From Grifola frondosa (taxonomy: Eukaryota; Basidiomycota; Agaricomycetes; Polyporales; Grifolaceae), in the NCBI GenBank assembly GCA_001683735.1, contig LUGG01000003.1, forward strand, positions 1,302,001-1,366,000: DNA of 64,000 bases, in the 5' to 3' direction. Each line of letters begins with the position of its first letter. Position 1 is the first letter of the stretch. A program made the translations under genes and the position numbers. Shown piece after piece: positions 35,901 through 46,079 of the stretch. Below the pieces are notes generated by a model. The model saw nothing but the letters and a program-made list of their open reading frames with translations. It searched no databases and was not told the DNA's origin.

Positions 35901-37324
35901 TTCAGATCGCAAGACACCAGCGCCGAGAATTCTACCTCGAGAAGTTGCGTAGGCGGGAGGCAGAGGCCAACGGTCAAAATCCAGATCTTCAGAAAATTTC
36001 CAAACGCAATAGGAATGGGAGACCATGCACCAAACGTGCTCGCAGAGCTGCACGCCATGCAAGACGCTACCAATTGCGCCTCAAATTTACAGACTCGGAG
36101 CTTCTCCCCCAACGTCTCCGAAGGATCATCATTATATTGCAGAAGATCAACGTCGGTATGTCGATGTGACCGAATTCGCATCTGATAACCAGGAGGATCC
36201 AGCCTGCGCGGTATGTACTCCCCTGTATCTCGAATGTCTGAGATTGATGTTCACTCCGCTTTAGGATTTCGTGTGCAAGCTTGAGGAGCACCTGCTCGCT
36301 CGCATGACTAACAGTTTATATCAAGATCCGCCCCCAGAATTTACAGACGAAGACCGCGACACCATCCGCATCAACCGAGACCGACTCTACATCCACAAAG
36401 TGATCCGCGTCAATTACACGACCTACGATATGCGACGAGCACAGGACTCTATCAACCCTACTTCCCACCCTGATGTCATGCTTCTTGCGCCCTTGAACGA
36501 CAAGGACGATCACCCATTCCAGTACGCTCGGATTCTGAGCGTGTTCCATGTCAATGCCTACCGCATTGATCCCAGACTCCCAGAGAAACCAGAGCCTGCA
36601 CGATTTGAAGTCCTCTGGGCACGATCCTTCGAACTTGACACCACAGCGCCTCACGGATTCGACAGCAAGCGTTTGCCTCGTCTGAAATTCGTCAGCTGCC
36701 AGCAGGATGATGCGTTTTTATTTCTAGATCCTCAACAAATCATCCGCGGTGCGCACCTCATACCCGCATTCCACCACGGTCGCACGGATGAATACTTGCC
36801 AGGATTTTCCATCGCACGTCAAGAGGATGAAGATGACCAGGATTGGAAGTACCACTATGTGGGAATGTATGTATTTGGTGCTCTATCTGCGAATTTGTAT
36901 GCTAAAATTACTACATTAAAGGTTCTCCGACCGCGACATGTTTATGCGGTTCAATGGAGGTGGCGTCGGCCATCGCTCGGGGAGTATGTATTCAACAGCG
37001 GCGAACCCAAGACCGCCCGTACCCCACGAACCCGGTGCCGAAGAAAGTGGCGAGGATGAACACTCGGAAGAAGATCCAGAGGATGGGCCCCCTCCCTCAA
37101 TCAATGGTGAAGATGGAGACATCTCGGACGAGGACGCGCTCGCAGCTGAACACGAATATGGCATCGATAGTGAGGTTGAAGATGCCGCTTCGGACTCAGA
37201 AGATGAGGACATGGAAAATGAGGAGGCAGAAGAGGGAGAGCCTGATTTGGGACCTGAGAATGGTGAAGAGGGTGGACTCGATGCAGAGGAAGAAAGCGCG
37301 ATGGTTGGATTTGCGGCACTGTAG
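32926..37324 (+). pseudogene. Plavaka transposase 2
   Basis: The start at 32926 gives a C2H2 finger (CDGCGKSYKDATALKIHRHK), then a charged coiled-coil-like helix. Later blocks are FGVFRRYLMRPRSDPEDEHT, LMRWFYSGDNTKTMAELQ, WIPFKMFWQP, RMYTDIYNSDAMLEAD, IAPILIWSDSTHLASFGTAS, LFTYSADYPEK, CPCPQCLIKKADLPGMGT, FVPDQMHEFELGTLK, GTMDNYTTQ, GELEHRRVKKFYVRTNKN, VIRVNYTTYDMRRAQDSINP, QIIRGAHLIPAFHHGRTDE, and SDRDMFMRFNGGGVGH. An acidic tail ends at 37,324. This is the long Plavaka type. Lesions: TGA at 33,281-33,283, frameshifts near 34,565, 35,675 and 36,095. About nine introns with normal borders. Inactive. Confidence 0.88.
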
Positions 37325-37464
37325 ATTGTTACCGTAGTGGGGTTTACAATATATTATATTCAGCTGGATCTTGGATATTGAAGCATACCAGTGATTATAA
37401 TGAGAGAAATATATTATCTTCTATCTACTGTAGCATATAATCGCTTATCGGACTATCTCAGCGA

Positions 37465-38345
37465 TTGAGTGTCTTGTCGAGGCTTGTTCGGGCATGTAAT
37501 AGACGCCGGAAGGTTGGTAGCCTCATGCCTTTCCTTATCGGGAGGCGCCATTCCTACACGCGCCTGCAACCTATATCAGCTGTGCAGCATTTTGCTGATG
37601 ACGAGGAGCAGAAGCGAAGGCGACTTGATGCAGAGCTCGCCACCATGTACTTCTACAGCTGCCTGAGCTACAACGTGGTCCGATATGGCTGCGGGCGCAG
37701 CGCACCCTCCGCCGCTCTCGAGGTGGCTGCTGACGGTTCCACAGGCCGCGGTGACTGTGCCAATGCTAACGCCTATGCCTAGGAATGGACGGGGCTCCAG
37801 CGAAGTGCAACTGTGCCCGTTATCAGTGCCGAATATGGGCAAGATGCTTATCATCCGTCAATGTCTTCAAATGTTGCTGTGGACGACCTCATGGACTCAC
37901 TTCGCCAAGTGAAGCTGCCCTCTTTGGCTGCCTTCCATGCATCACTTCTCGATATAGATTTCGCCCAGCAGGGTCTTGTCTTCCCATCGTTGTCAATGCT
38001 GACATTATCATTGTCCCCCATGTCATCCGCATTGTCATCATCTAACGGTTACGGAGACAGGACTATTCAGATGGTGACATTCTTGGACCTGTCGAACCCC
38101 TCGCCTGTGCCCTTCTACGTGCTGTTCAGCTATCCATGGGATACTCTAGTGGCGCGTGGTTCAGTTCTGGCATGAAGATGTTCAAGCGGATCTCCCATCA
38201 TTACCTTCCATACATCCCCTCCATTGCCACTTTTCGACGCAGACATTTCGAGCATCCCATCTGGGCTCTGGCTGCAACATCGTTTCTGTCCAGGGTTTCG
38301 TGTATGAAGTCCTTAGCCGCTGTCAAATGTCCACCTGCTTCCTCT
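37465..38345 (+). pseudogene. FAS2-like and unidentified remnants before the main FAS2 fragment
   Basis: At 37,465-37,660 the frame SVLSRLVRACNRRRK...HFADDEEQKRRRLDAELAT fits the segment after the acyl-carrier domain of fungal FAS alpha, though weakly. At 37,800-38,345 other frames show VDDLMDSLRQVKLPSLAAFH, LLDIDFAQQGLVFP and MVTFLDLSNPSPVPF, which I cannot assign. Its end (38,206-38,345) is similar to 26,944-27,095. Confidence 0.4.
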
Positions 38346-38348
38346 AGA

Positions 38349-40815
38349 CGTGTTCCATTCCCTGAAGGGTGGCATCTCGATTCCTCTTGGAATTGGCTCC
38401 AACAGAGCACTCTTCTCATGTTCTACAACATAGCTTTCGGCTACTTGACAACTGTCGACCGCGAAATCACCGCTCGTTGCATCGCTATCATGAACCGCGT
38501 GGATCCTGAGTTGGTGACATATATGCAGTACTACATCGACCAATGCGATCCTACCCGTGGCGAGAACTACAAGCTGGCGAAGCAGTTTGGGCAGCAACTC
38601 ATCGATAACTGTCGCAAAGTCCTGGGTCAACCGCCCCTATACAAAGACGGTATGTTCTAATTATAAATATGATCAACTTTTCATTCTTACCTTTTCTCAG
38701 TGACGTTCCCGACTGCTGCCCACACTGAGGTCACCGTGAAAAAGGCAATATCGTCTACACGGGGATTGTTCGGGAGAACGTTCGCAAGCTTGATGCGTAT
38801 GTGATGCGTATGTCGAAGAGATGGCCAGCGGTGATACAATTACTGCCCGACGAATATTCAGAAGATTCAAGATGATGTGTTGAAATTGTGGAACATCGTG
38901 AAGTCACAGCCGGAGATCAGCGAAGAGCAGAAGAATCGCATCAAAGCGTTATACGAAGGTGTCGTGCGATCGCTTCGCAAATGACCAGAATCTCGTCCTC
39001 GTCCTGAAGCCCCTCGGCAACGCCGATCTTCATCTCAATTCCTGCGTCCTCAAGTATCCAGTGTCACGTCCATTACAGCGGACAAAGTGCCTCTTCTTCA
39101 TCTCAAGCATAAAGTTGGTACGAACTGGGAGTACAGTAGCAACCTCACCGGTGTATACCTCGACATCCTGCATGAGATCGCAACTTCGGGTACAACCTTC
39201 AAAGGCAAGAATGCTCTTTTGACGCGCGTCGGCAAGGTCCATCAGAGTTGAGATCTTCAAAGGCCTCCTCTCTGGAGGCGCGCACATCGTGATCACGACT
39301 TCGCGCTATAGTCGCGCGACCATCGAGTACTACCAGGGCATTTTCCAGCGTTCGGTAGCAAAGGCTCTGCACTCACTGTCGTGCTGTTCAATCAAGGTTC
39401 GAAGCAGGACGTGGAAGCTCTTGTCGATTATATCTACTCCATTCTTGGCCTCAACCTGGACTACATCTTGCCATTCACTGCTGTACCGGAGAATGGTCAC
39501 GAGATCGACGGCTTGGACGACAAGTCTGAACTCGCGCACCGCATCATGCTGGTCAACCTCCTCCGCTTGCTAGGAGCTGTGAAGATCAAGAAAGCGAGCT
39601 GCCATTTCATAATTCGACCCACTCAGGTTATCCTCCCCTTGTCTCCTAATCATGGACTGTTCGGCAACGATGGCTTGTACTCAGAGTCTAAGATTTCGCT
39701 GGAGACGCTGTTCAACCGATGGAACTCCGAAAGCTAGGGAGAATACCTTTGCCTTGCGGGAGCTGTTATTGGGTAATTATCCTGTTTGTTCCCATTTTAA
39801 GGTCCTTCTCATTCTCGTCATACAGCTGGACTCGCGGACCGGCCTGATGGACGCCACGAATATGGTCGCCCATGACGTTGAAAGCGACGGTGTTCGCACC
39901 TTCTCCGCCAAGGAGATGGCATTCAACATCCTTGGTTTGATGCATCCACTTCTCTTCAGCATCACGCAGGTCGAACCAATTTGGGCCGACCTCAATGGTG
40001 GAATGGACTGCTTGCCTGATCTCGCCGAGATCACTACTCGCAGAGTCCGCAGAAATCTCAACAAGAAGAGCGAACTCCGTCGTGCAATCGCGAGAGATAC
40101 CCAGCTGATTTCAAGATCGTCAATAGTGTAGAGGTTGAGCAGGTCCTCCAGATGGTCAACGTCACTCCTAGCGCAAATTTCAAATTCGACTTCCCAGCGT
40201 TAGGATCCATAGAATCGCTCTCCGACGTCTCCAGCTGCACGGAATGCTCGACCTAGAGAAAGTTATCGTTGTTACCGGCTTTGCGGAGGTAGGACCTTAG
40301 GGAAGCTCGCGTACTCGATGGGAGATGGAGGCCCACGGCGAATTCACCATCGAAGGCTGCATCGAGGTAGCCTAGATGATAGGCTACATTAAGCACTTCG
40401 ATGGACGGCTCAAGGACGGTGCGCTCTACGTCGGATGGGTCGACTCTAAGACTGGCAAACCTGTGGATGACAAGGATGTAAGAGGAGGTTAGGAAGGATA
40501 TCCTTTACTCATGGGGGTGTCCGTCTCATCGGTGAGCCAAGGACCACTTTTAGTACATATTTTTACTGATGATAACTGAAAGAACCCGAGCTATTCCATG
40601 GTAACGACCGAAAGAAGAAGGTCTTCAGCCAAGAAATTGAACTCTTGCGTGACCTCGAACCTTTCGAAGTCGCTGAGTTGAGGCGGAGAAGTTCAAGTAC
40701 GAGCAAGGCGACAAATGTGACATCCGGGCTGGCGAATGCAGCCAGTGGCTTGTGGAGGTCAAGAAAGGTTCTCGTATCCAAGTTGTTCCGAAGGCGTTCA
40801 AGTTGTTGTCTTCGT
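38349..40815 (+). pseudogene. FAS2: Fatty acid synthase alpha subunit fragment (ketoreductase region)
   Basis: A fragment of the fungal type I fatty acid synthase alpha chain, whose ketoreductase reduces the 3-ketoacyl-ACP in the cytosol. It reads in order: [232 protein letters not shown], and EIELLRDLEPFEV. Two introns remain (38,650-38,700 and 39,773-39,825), so capture was at DNA level. Many frameshifts and stops; ACP, ketosynthase and PPT domains are missing. It lies between Plavaka 2 and the right transposon end. Confidence 0.88.
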
Positions 40816-40844
40816 ACGATTTTATTGTCTTAATATTCTTATAT

Positions 40845-41140
40845 TCTTGAGGTTTTCTTCCATATCTTGCGCTCCTTACGCCAAAAGGTTCTTATAGCGC
40901 TCTTACAATACCCACTATTATTTGGTAGCTCTTGTTCTCTTGAGTCGTCTTGAGGTCTTCTTCCATAGCTTGCACTTCTTATGCCAAAAGATTATTATAG
41001 CGCTCTTACAATACTTAATACGCTTTGATAGCTCTTATTCTCTTGAGTCGTCTTGGGGTCTTCTTGCATGGCTTGCACTTCTTAGAGTTTTGGTATTAAA
41101 AGCTATCTTACAATACTTACCATGCTTTGGTAGCTTAGGA
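40845..41140 (+). repeat. 103 bp tandem repeat, 2.9 units, beside the right transposon end
   Basis: Units start at 40,845, 40,948 and 41,051 with TCTTG(A/G)GGT(T/C)TTCTT, followed by CTTGC(G/A)CT(C/T)CTTA, a TATAGCGCTCTTACAATAC block and GGTAGCTCTT(A/G)TTCTCTTGAGTCG. Unit 3 is cut short. The array is AT-rich and ends about 55 bases before the right terminal inverted repeat, a position where subterminal transposase-binding repeats are common. Confidence 0.85.
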
Positions 41141-41194
41141 CCCTGTTTTAAGAGGACTCAGACAATTTAAGAAGGTTTAAGACAGATAAGCCGG

Positions 41195-41212
41195 ATCCGG
41201 ATTTTGCTGATG
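41195..41212 (-). repeat. Right terminal inverted repeat of the 22.4 kb element
   Basis: Read inverted it gives CATCAGCAAAATCCGGAT, matching the left end except at two adjacent bases. CA at 41,213-41,214 duplicates 18,836-18,837. Confidence 0.85.
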
Positions 41213-41214
41213 CA

Positions 41215-42360
41215 GTCTCTTGACTAGCCCGAAAGTGAGGCCGAAACGCGACTTGGCTAGCCGTCTGAACTGCAAAACCCAGGTTGTCCCTTTCGCTAGG
41301 GCGTACGCGACGTGCTCATGGAAGTAGAGCTTGTGGTCCAATAAGACTCCCAGGAACTTGTGGTGATGCGAGGGCTTTACGACCGTGTCGTTCATACGGA
41401 GAGATGGTCCGAGGTCCTTCAGCTTGGCGCTGCAGTTGAGTAGTCCTAGCTTGTCGAAGGAGAATTCTGAATTGTGGGTCTGTGACCATGTCAATGCTCC
41501 TTTGCGTCGAGTCATGAAACCACTCAGCTTGTTGTGTGTATCTTCGAAAGTCTTCCCAGTCACGATGACCGCGACGTCGTCCATCGTGCCTACCGCGAGT
41601 TCGCCGTCCTTAAGACGAGCGCTGCTTACCAGGTCCGAGTTGTAGAATTGGTAGAGGATGACAGAGAGGGGACACCCTTGGTCTATACCGCTGTGGATCT
41701 CAAACGGCTCTGAGGCATAGTCGTCGAACATGAGCATGGTCTTGCGTCCCCGGAGTTTCTTGCAAAGCCAGTTCGTTAGTTGCTCTGGAACTCCTCGCAT
41801 TCTCATGTCGTGGAATAGGCATTCGGGGTCAGCACTCGGAAAAGCCGCTTTGATATCAAGGAAGAGAATGGAGGCCACTTTACCAGATCTCCACGCATCC
41901 TTTACCGTCTTCGTGATCAGTTGGAGAGAGTCTGTGGTTGTGCGACCTGGTCGTCCTCGTAGTGATGGTCCGCGAGTAGCGAGTGTTTTCTCTGCTTCGT
42001 ATACTAGTACGCTTGTGACGCAGGCAGAAAGGATCTTGGCAATGCAGTTGATGAGCGCGATTGGGCGGTAGGATTTCGCTACGCCGTAGCATGGGCGGTC
42101 TGGCTTGCGTAGCACCACTGTTTTCGAAATCTTCCATTCGTCCGGGTAGATTTCGAGGTCGAACGAGGCCCTGAACAGTCGACGTAGAATGGGAATAAGC
42201 AAGTCAGCGCAATGTATGTATACTTCGTTGGGGATTCCGTCCGGCCCGGGGGCTTTGTATTGCTTGAGCTTCTTGATGGTCTCCTCGATTTGCACGCTGG
42301 TGACGGGACGTAGCTGGAATGCTGGCTTTGGGTACTTGTGGTTCGGTCGCGGGGTTGCGG
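41215..42360 (-). pseudogene. LINE reverse transcriptase, N-terminal and catalytic part
   Basis: RNA-directed DNA polymerase domain. Motifs in order: KLKQYKAPGPDGIPNEVY, SYRPIALINCIAKILSACV, RGRPGRTTTDSLQL, FLDIKAAFPSADPECLFHDM (first catalytic Asp), GIDQGCPLSVILYQFYNSDL, and GTMDDVAVIVTG, where the usual YADD/FADD box reads MDD with both Asp kept. Then comes KFLGVLLDHKLYFHEHVA. The frame is open from about 42,360 to the transposon junction at 41,213. It is one frame away from the endonuclease frame, with the shift near a run of six G at about 42,358-42,364. Confidence 0.9.
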
Positions 42361-42379
42361 GGGGCCTGGAGGAGGGAAG

Positions 42380-43674
42380 AAGGTGTCATATAGGAGTTTG
42401 CTTTTGTCGTCGTTAGCAGTGCATCGATCGCGCGCTCCGTCTACTTTCAACGGGGGGACTCTGAGCTGTCCGCCGTCCATGGGGCCACCTTTGATGAACT
42501 TGTTGACGTTCCATACCATGTACTTGTCTGCGTCGTCCAGCCAGGCTTCCCAGTGCTCCTTTTTGGCTGCTCGGATCTTGTCCACGTAGCGGTTGTGCGC
42601 CGTCCTATATTCGCACTGTGCTGGGTGGAAGGGAACCGCCCGATGCTTGTACGCCATGTGGCCTAGCAGCTGCACTTTCTGTCGCATGGCACCTAGTTCC
42701 TTGGTCCACCATCGCTTCGTGAACGGCACCGGCTTGGAGAATGGGACGTGTCTATCGACCGCGCAGTTGAGGGCTGCCATGAGCGCGGCGAGCGTAGCGT
42801 GGAATTCATCTTCCGTCCGGATTTCTTCTGGCATGGGGCGTCCGGCAAGTTTGTTGGCCAGCGTTGCTTGGAACTCGTCCCAGTCGACATCCCTAAAGTT
42901 GCGTCGCGGGGGTTCTTTGGCTGCTTCTATGGTTAGGTCGACTGTGGTGTGTATCGGCATGTGGTCGGTCTTGGTCGGTCGTAGTTCTGGGACTGTGTTA
43001 CAGGAAATGATTGCGTCAGTAATAGAGTCGGAGCAGAAGACGTTGTCAGGTCGTGTGAGGTTCTTCGTGCGCGCTGCCTCGAGGGTGGGGATGCCCTGCG
43101 GGAGGGTCATTTCCAGACCGAGCTCTGCGACCATGTTCAGGAGCACTTGCGCCCGATCTAGGTTCTCTGTGGTAAAGAGGTGATTGTTTGCCTCGGAGTC
43201 CCAGAGCGGGTGGTGCCTGTTGAAGTCGCCTGCCCAGATGATGCGCCCTTCCAGTGTTTCAGGCGTCAGGTGTTGCGTCGCGCGGGAGAGGGCATGGAGT
43301 GCACGGTCCTTGTCGCCTTCAATGTATGCATTGAAGATATGTACGGGTGTGGAATTAGTAGATATAGTGATAGCTGTGAGGTCGGGAGATGGAATAGAAA
43401 TCGGGATCCAAGCCCCAGTGGAGAGCTTGCGGCTGACCAGGATAACTGAATGGGTACGGGCGGCGTTGTCGTGGTGGCAGGTGGGGTATACAACGGACCA
43501 GTGGTGGTTAGCGCGGGTGAGATTAATATGGTCTAGGTAGGGCTCCTGCAACAGCAGGAGGTCATAGTCGTCTGGGTCGGCTGCGTGAAGGAGGTCCAGC
43601 TGAGCATCGAGCGATTTGTTGAGGTTTTGCTGCCAGATTCTCAGACGAGTTGGTCGGTTCGGGCGTTCAGGCAT
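42380..43674 (-). pseudogene. LINE apurinic-type endonuclease domain
   Basis: Nicks the target DNA to prime reverse transcription. The start at 43674 gives MPERPNRPTRLRIWQQNLNK. Motifs include LLLLQEPYLDHINL (catalytic Glu), FNAYIEGDKDRALHAL, GRIIWAGDFNRHHPLWDSEA (Asp-x-Asn), TRPDNVFCSDS, and ELRPTKTDHMPIHTTVDL (Ser/Thr-Asp-His). The C-terminal linker has PFTKRWWTKELGAMRQ, the usual bridge to RT. Catalytic residues all look intact, so the damage is only at the join to RT. Confidence 0.9.
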
Positions 43675-43953
43675 AGGGGAAGTGGGGAAGGGGGGGGGCT
43701 GCTGGGGAATTGGTCGTAGCTCCAGGCCCGAGGTCTTGACGGGCCGGGCTGTGGGTTGTCAGCTGCGGTGAACGGGAGAGTTGTTTGCTGCAAGGCGGAT
43801 TGGCGTTGCGGGCCCTTTCCTTTGTTGCGTGTCACCAGTCTGTCTCTTCGTCTCGTTCGTAGGGTGGGTCGTCTTCTTGCATGGGTGGGGACGGGGAGAG
43901 GTCCAAGGTCGGCACGTGCGCGGAGCTTCTTCGGGTACCTGTTCCCAAGTAGA
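43675..43953 (-). other. LINE 5' leader
   Basis: Between the 5' junction and the endonuclease start. It contains a short proline-rich frame (from 43,835, MTRNKGKGPQRQSALQQTTL) but no zinc-knuckle gag protein. Either the element is 5' truncated or it is a single-ORF type. Confidence 0.5.
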
Positions 43954-43989
43954 GCCTAGGGTGTTGTCGAGCTTGATGGGAGATGACAT
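43954..43989 (-). pseudogene. DUF6534 copy C, first codons, beyond the LINE
   Basis: The ATG at 43989 gives MSSPIKLDNTLG, which matches MPSPFRLDSTLG of copy B and continues, after the LINE, at 16,887 with TLGAMFLGISL. The duplicated bases 43,954-43,965 are the right target-site duplication. The promoter of this gene should lie just to the right. Confidence 0.75.
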
Positions 43990-45835
43990 TGCGGACAACT
44001 CCTGATGGGTCTTTTGGGATGGAAGTCACATCTAGTATGAGCCAAAAATGCATTCTTATGTGCACTCGATAACGGGCGCCATCAAAGCCAAGCTATGCTC
44101 ATCACACTAGATCATACTAGAAGCCATTCAGAAATATGCCAGTGAGAAAAACAAGAACCGTTCAAGATCTGAACGGCAGTATGCATAAAGAAGAAGTCGA
44201 GAGTGAAGGATAGTCACGACATAGGGCCTCACGAGGCAGTGCTCTTCGCACAGACGGACCGCTTCCTCGAGACTGCTGAATTAGCATCAATAGAATCAGG
44301 AAAGAATACATGTAATGATATCAACTCTTACGGGTGCAGTATCATCATGGTTTCCATTGCAGTGCTACATATTGGGGCCTCTTGGCAACTCGAATTACCC
44401 GTATATGGGATTCGTGAACGATTCTTGCGACGTTGATGTCTTGTGAATAATGTCCTATTCGTCACGAGCCTGCCATGGTATTTCATCAGGACCAGAACAT
44501 CTGTCATGGAGAGAAGATATATGACATATTGCTGGAGCCAAGGTATCTCAAGAACGGAACGCACCGCCATAACGCTCAAAGTTCTGGATGGTACTATTTC
44601 TGTGCACATCTGCTGCAGACTGGCGCAGGCACAAAGGCAAGCTTCGTCCGCAGCACTCGAATCTGTCATATTGGAATGGGAGTATGGCTCAGCTCGCTTG
44701 CAATGGAGGAGGAGCAGGTGGTGGTGGATTAGTGTTGCTGCAGCTAAGTCAGGCCTAAATGATATATGATCATAACCTGTGCACTTCTTCAGATATCACA
44801 GTGATCTTACATTCATTTTGTAGCCTATATATAGCCGCATAATCTTGCCACATATCAAAATGTTATACCTTGTATTGATGTAGATATGGTCAAAAAGCCA
44901 ATTGCAAAGTCTGACTTTTTAGTCAGCTTTTTTACCAATGTAACTGAAATTGAAACATATTAAAGATAATTATGCAAATAGTTGTGTTACATTCAAATAC
45001 ATATACATATTAGCTATTAATTTCAATTACAATCATGTCATTATCTGCAAAACTCATGTCAGAATATCCAAAAAGCTGAAACAGGTGTGACTAAGCCGTG
45101 GCAACACTATGGTGGATCACTTCTGACAGTTAACAAATCGGATGCGGCACGATTAATCCAGCCGTTCGATCGTGTGTTAAATTGAATTACAGATCTTCCC
45201 ACGGACAACAAATTCCAGTATCCATCGGCATGTATAGCAAAGCCTAGAGAGACGAATACGATGACTTCGTTAGTCTCTGTATGGCGGAAATACGTTCTGA
45301 GCAACTGAAATATATGTCGTGGTTGATACGGATCATGCATGTAGCCATAGCTACTCTTCCTGTAATAAGGCTTCTGAAAGCGAGAGTTGCTGCTGCATCA
45401 TGATATGTCTAGACTCTAGAAATCTGCTTCGCCGGAGCCCATGCATTACTACATAGATGAGTTCTGTTGAGCACGAAGGTGATACTAAAACAGATGCAGC
45501 CTTCCATGGTAGGTGGGACTTTCGAATGCGATAGATCCCTTGTAGTGATGAATTCAGCTTGTCTTCAGATCGTGAGTTGCATCGCCGCTGCTCTCGGCTT
45601 TTCTTACCTCTCCAAGGCTGACTCCCGATATGCAACGTTGTGCATGACAAAATCTACTTCTGCATGATCACTTTGACCTCCCGCCAAAAGTGTCATTACA
45701 GAGACCCTCCCGTCAGCCACATTCACAATTTCTCACAAGATGCATCTCCTTTGGCTCGACTGACACGCTTCCAGTGGTCAGACGGTGTGGATCACTCAGT
45801 GAGGCTGGATGGCATGTAGTCAGAGAGACTCACAT
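43990..45835. other. Upstream flank of copy C and AT-rich stretch, no gene recognised
   Basis: 43,990-44,340 resembles the flank of copy B (12,610-13,000). From about 44,750 to 45,070 the DNA is strongly AT-rich with a small hairpin (TGACTTTTTAGTCA at about 44,921), possibly a relic of a small transposon. 45,110-45,670 has short frames only. Confidence 0.4.
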
Positions 45836-46079
45836 CCTTGAAAGGTACCATAACTTATAGACAAGAAACATGACTCCACATTTGCGTACACTAGATGAAT
45901 CACAGATAAAGCTCGTTCACGCGTACATAGGCCCACCAGCCAATATCGCAAATATATACAGATTGCTATACAGGTACCGCAATACGTTTTGGAGGACACT
46001 CGTAAGCCGCCAAGTTCTCTTCTGAAAGCTGACATGAAGTATGAGCTGGGCCAAGAATCAACCGAGGCCTGCTCACCGC

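Larger units (their letters stand above)
18838..41212. mobile_element. 22.4 kb composite DNA transposon with CATCAGC ends
   Basis: The ends read CATCAGCAAAACTCGGAT (18,838-18,855) and, inverted, CATCAGCAAAATCCGGAT (41,212-41,195), 16 of 18 matching. It is flanked by a 2 bp duplication, CA at 18,836-18,837 and 41,213-41,214. Excision in silico restores an open LINE RT frame. The interior holds two Plavaka transposases, two divergent partner genes, a FAS2 fragment and a 103 bp tandem array. A short duplication and inverted ends agree with CACTA-like elements, the group in which Plavaka is often placed. It is not clear which transposase belongs to these ends, or whether the second module is a further nested insertion. 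Confidence 0.85.
16888..43953 (-). mobile_element. Non-LTR retrotransposon (LINE), interrupted by a 22.4 kb element
   Basis: Transcribed on the minus strand from about 43,953 to a poly(A) tail seen as 24 T at 16,888-16,911. Domain order is apurinic-type endonuclease (43,674-42,380), reverse transcriptase (42,360-41,215, resuming 18,835-18,344), RNase H (18,328-about 17,900), a CCHC-like knuckle, then 3' tail. Removing the inner element and its 2 bp duplication leaves about 4,690 bp. Endonuclease plus RNase H fits the Tad1/I-like fungal LINEs. No separate gag ORF is visible in the 280 bases before the endonuclease, so it may be 5' truncated. It is inactive: one frameshift between endonuclease and RT, one stop before RNase H, and the large insertion. 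Confidence 0.88.

Noticed and set aside
37589..37599. TTTTGCTGATG, equal to the transposon end, inside the element
   Set aside because: It falls in a frame that fits FAS2-like coding sequence (HFADDE), with no duplication beside it and no partner end; taken as chance.
42079..42375. Endonuclease frame reading on past 42,375 as a separate C-terminus
   Set aside because: Sequence after the G run matches RT only in another frame; the extension has no domain features and is the result of a frameshift.
42593..43540. Plus-strand frames opposite the endonuclease
   Set aside because: Antisense shadows of a GC-rich coding region with all catalytic motifs on the minus strand.
44750..45070. An origin or centromere-like AT-rich element
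   Set aside because: Only AT-richness and a small hairpin support it; too little to name a function.
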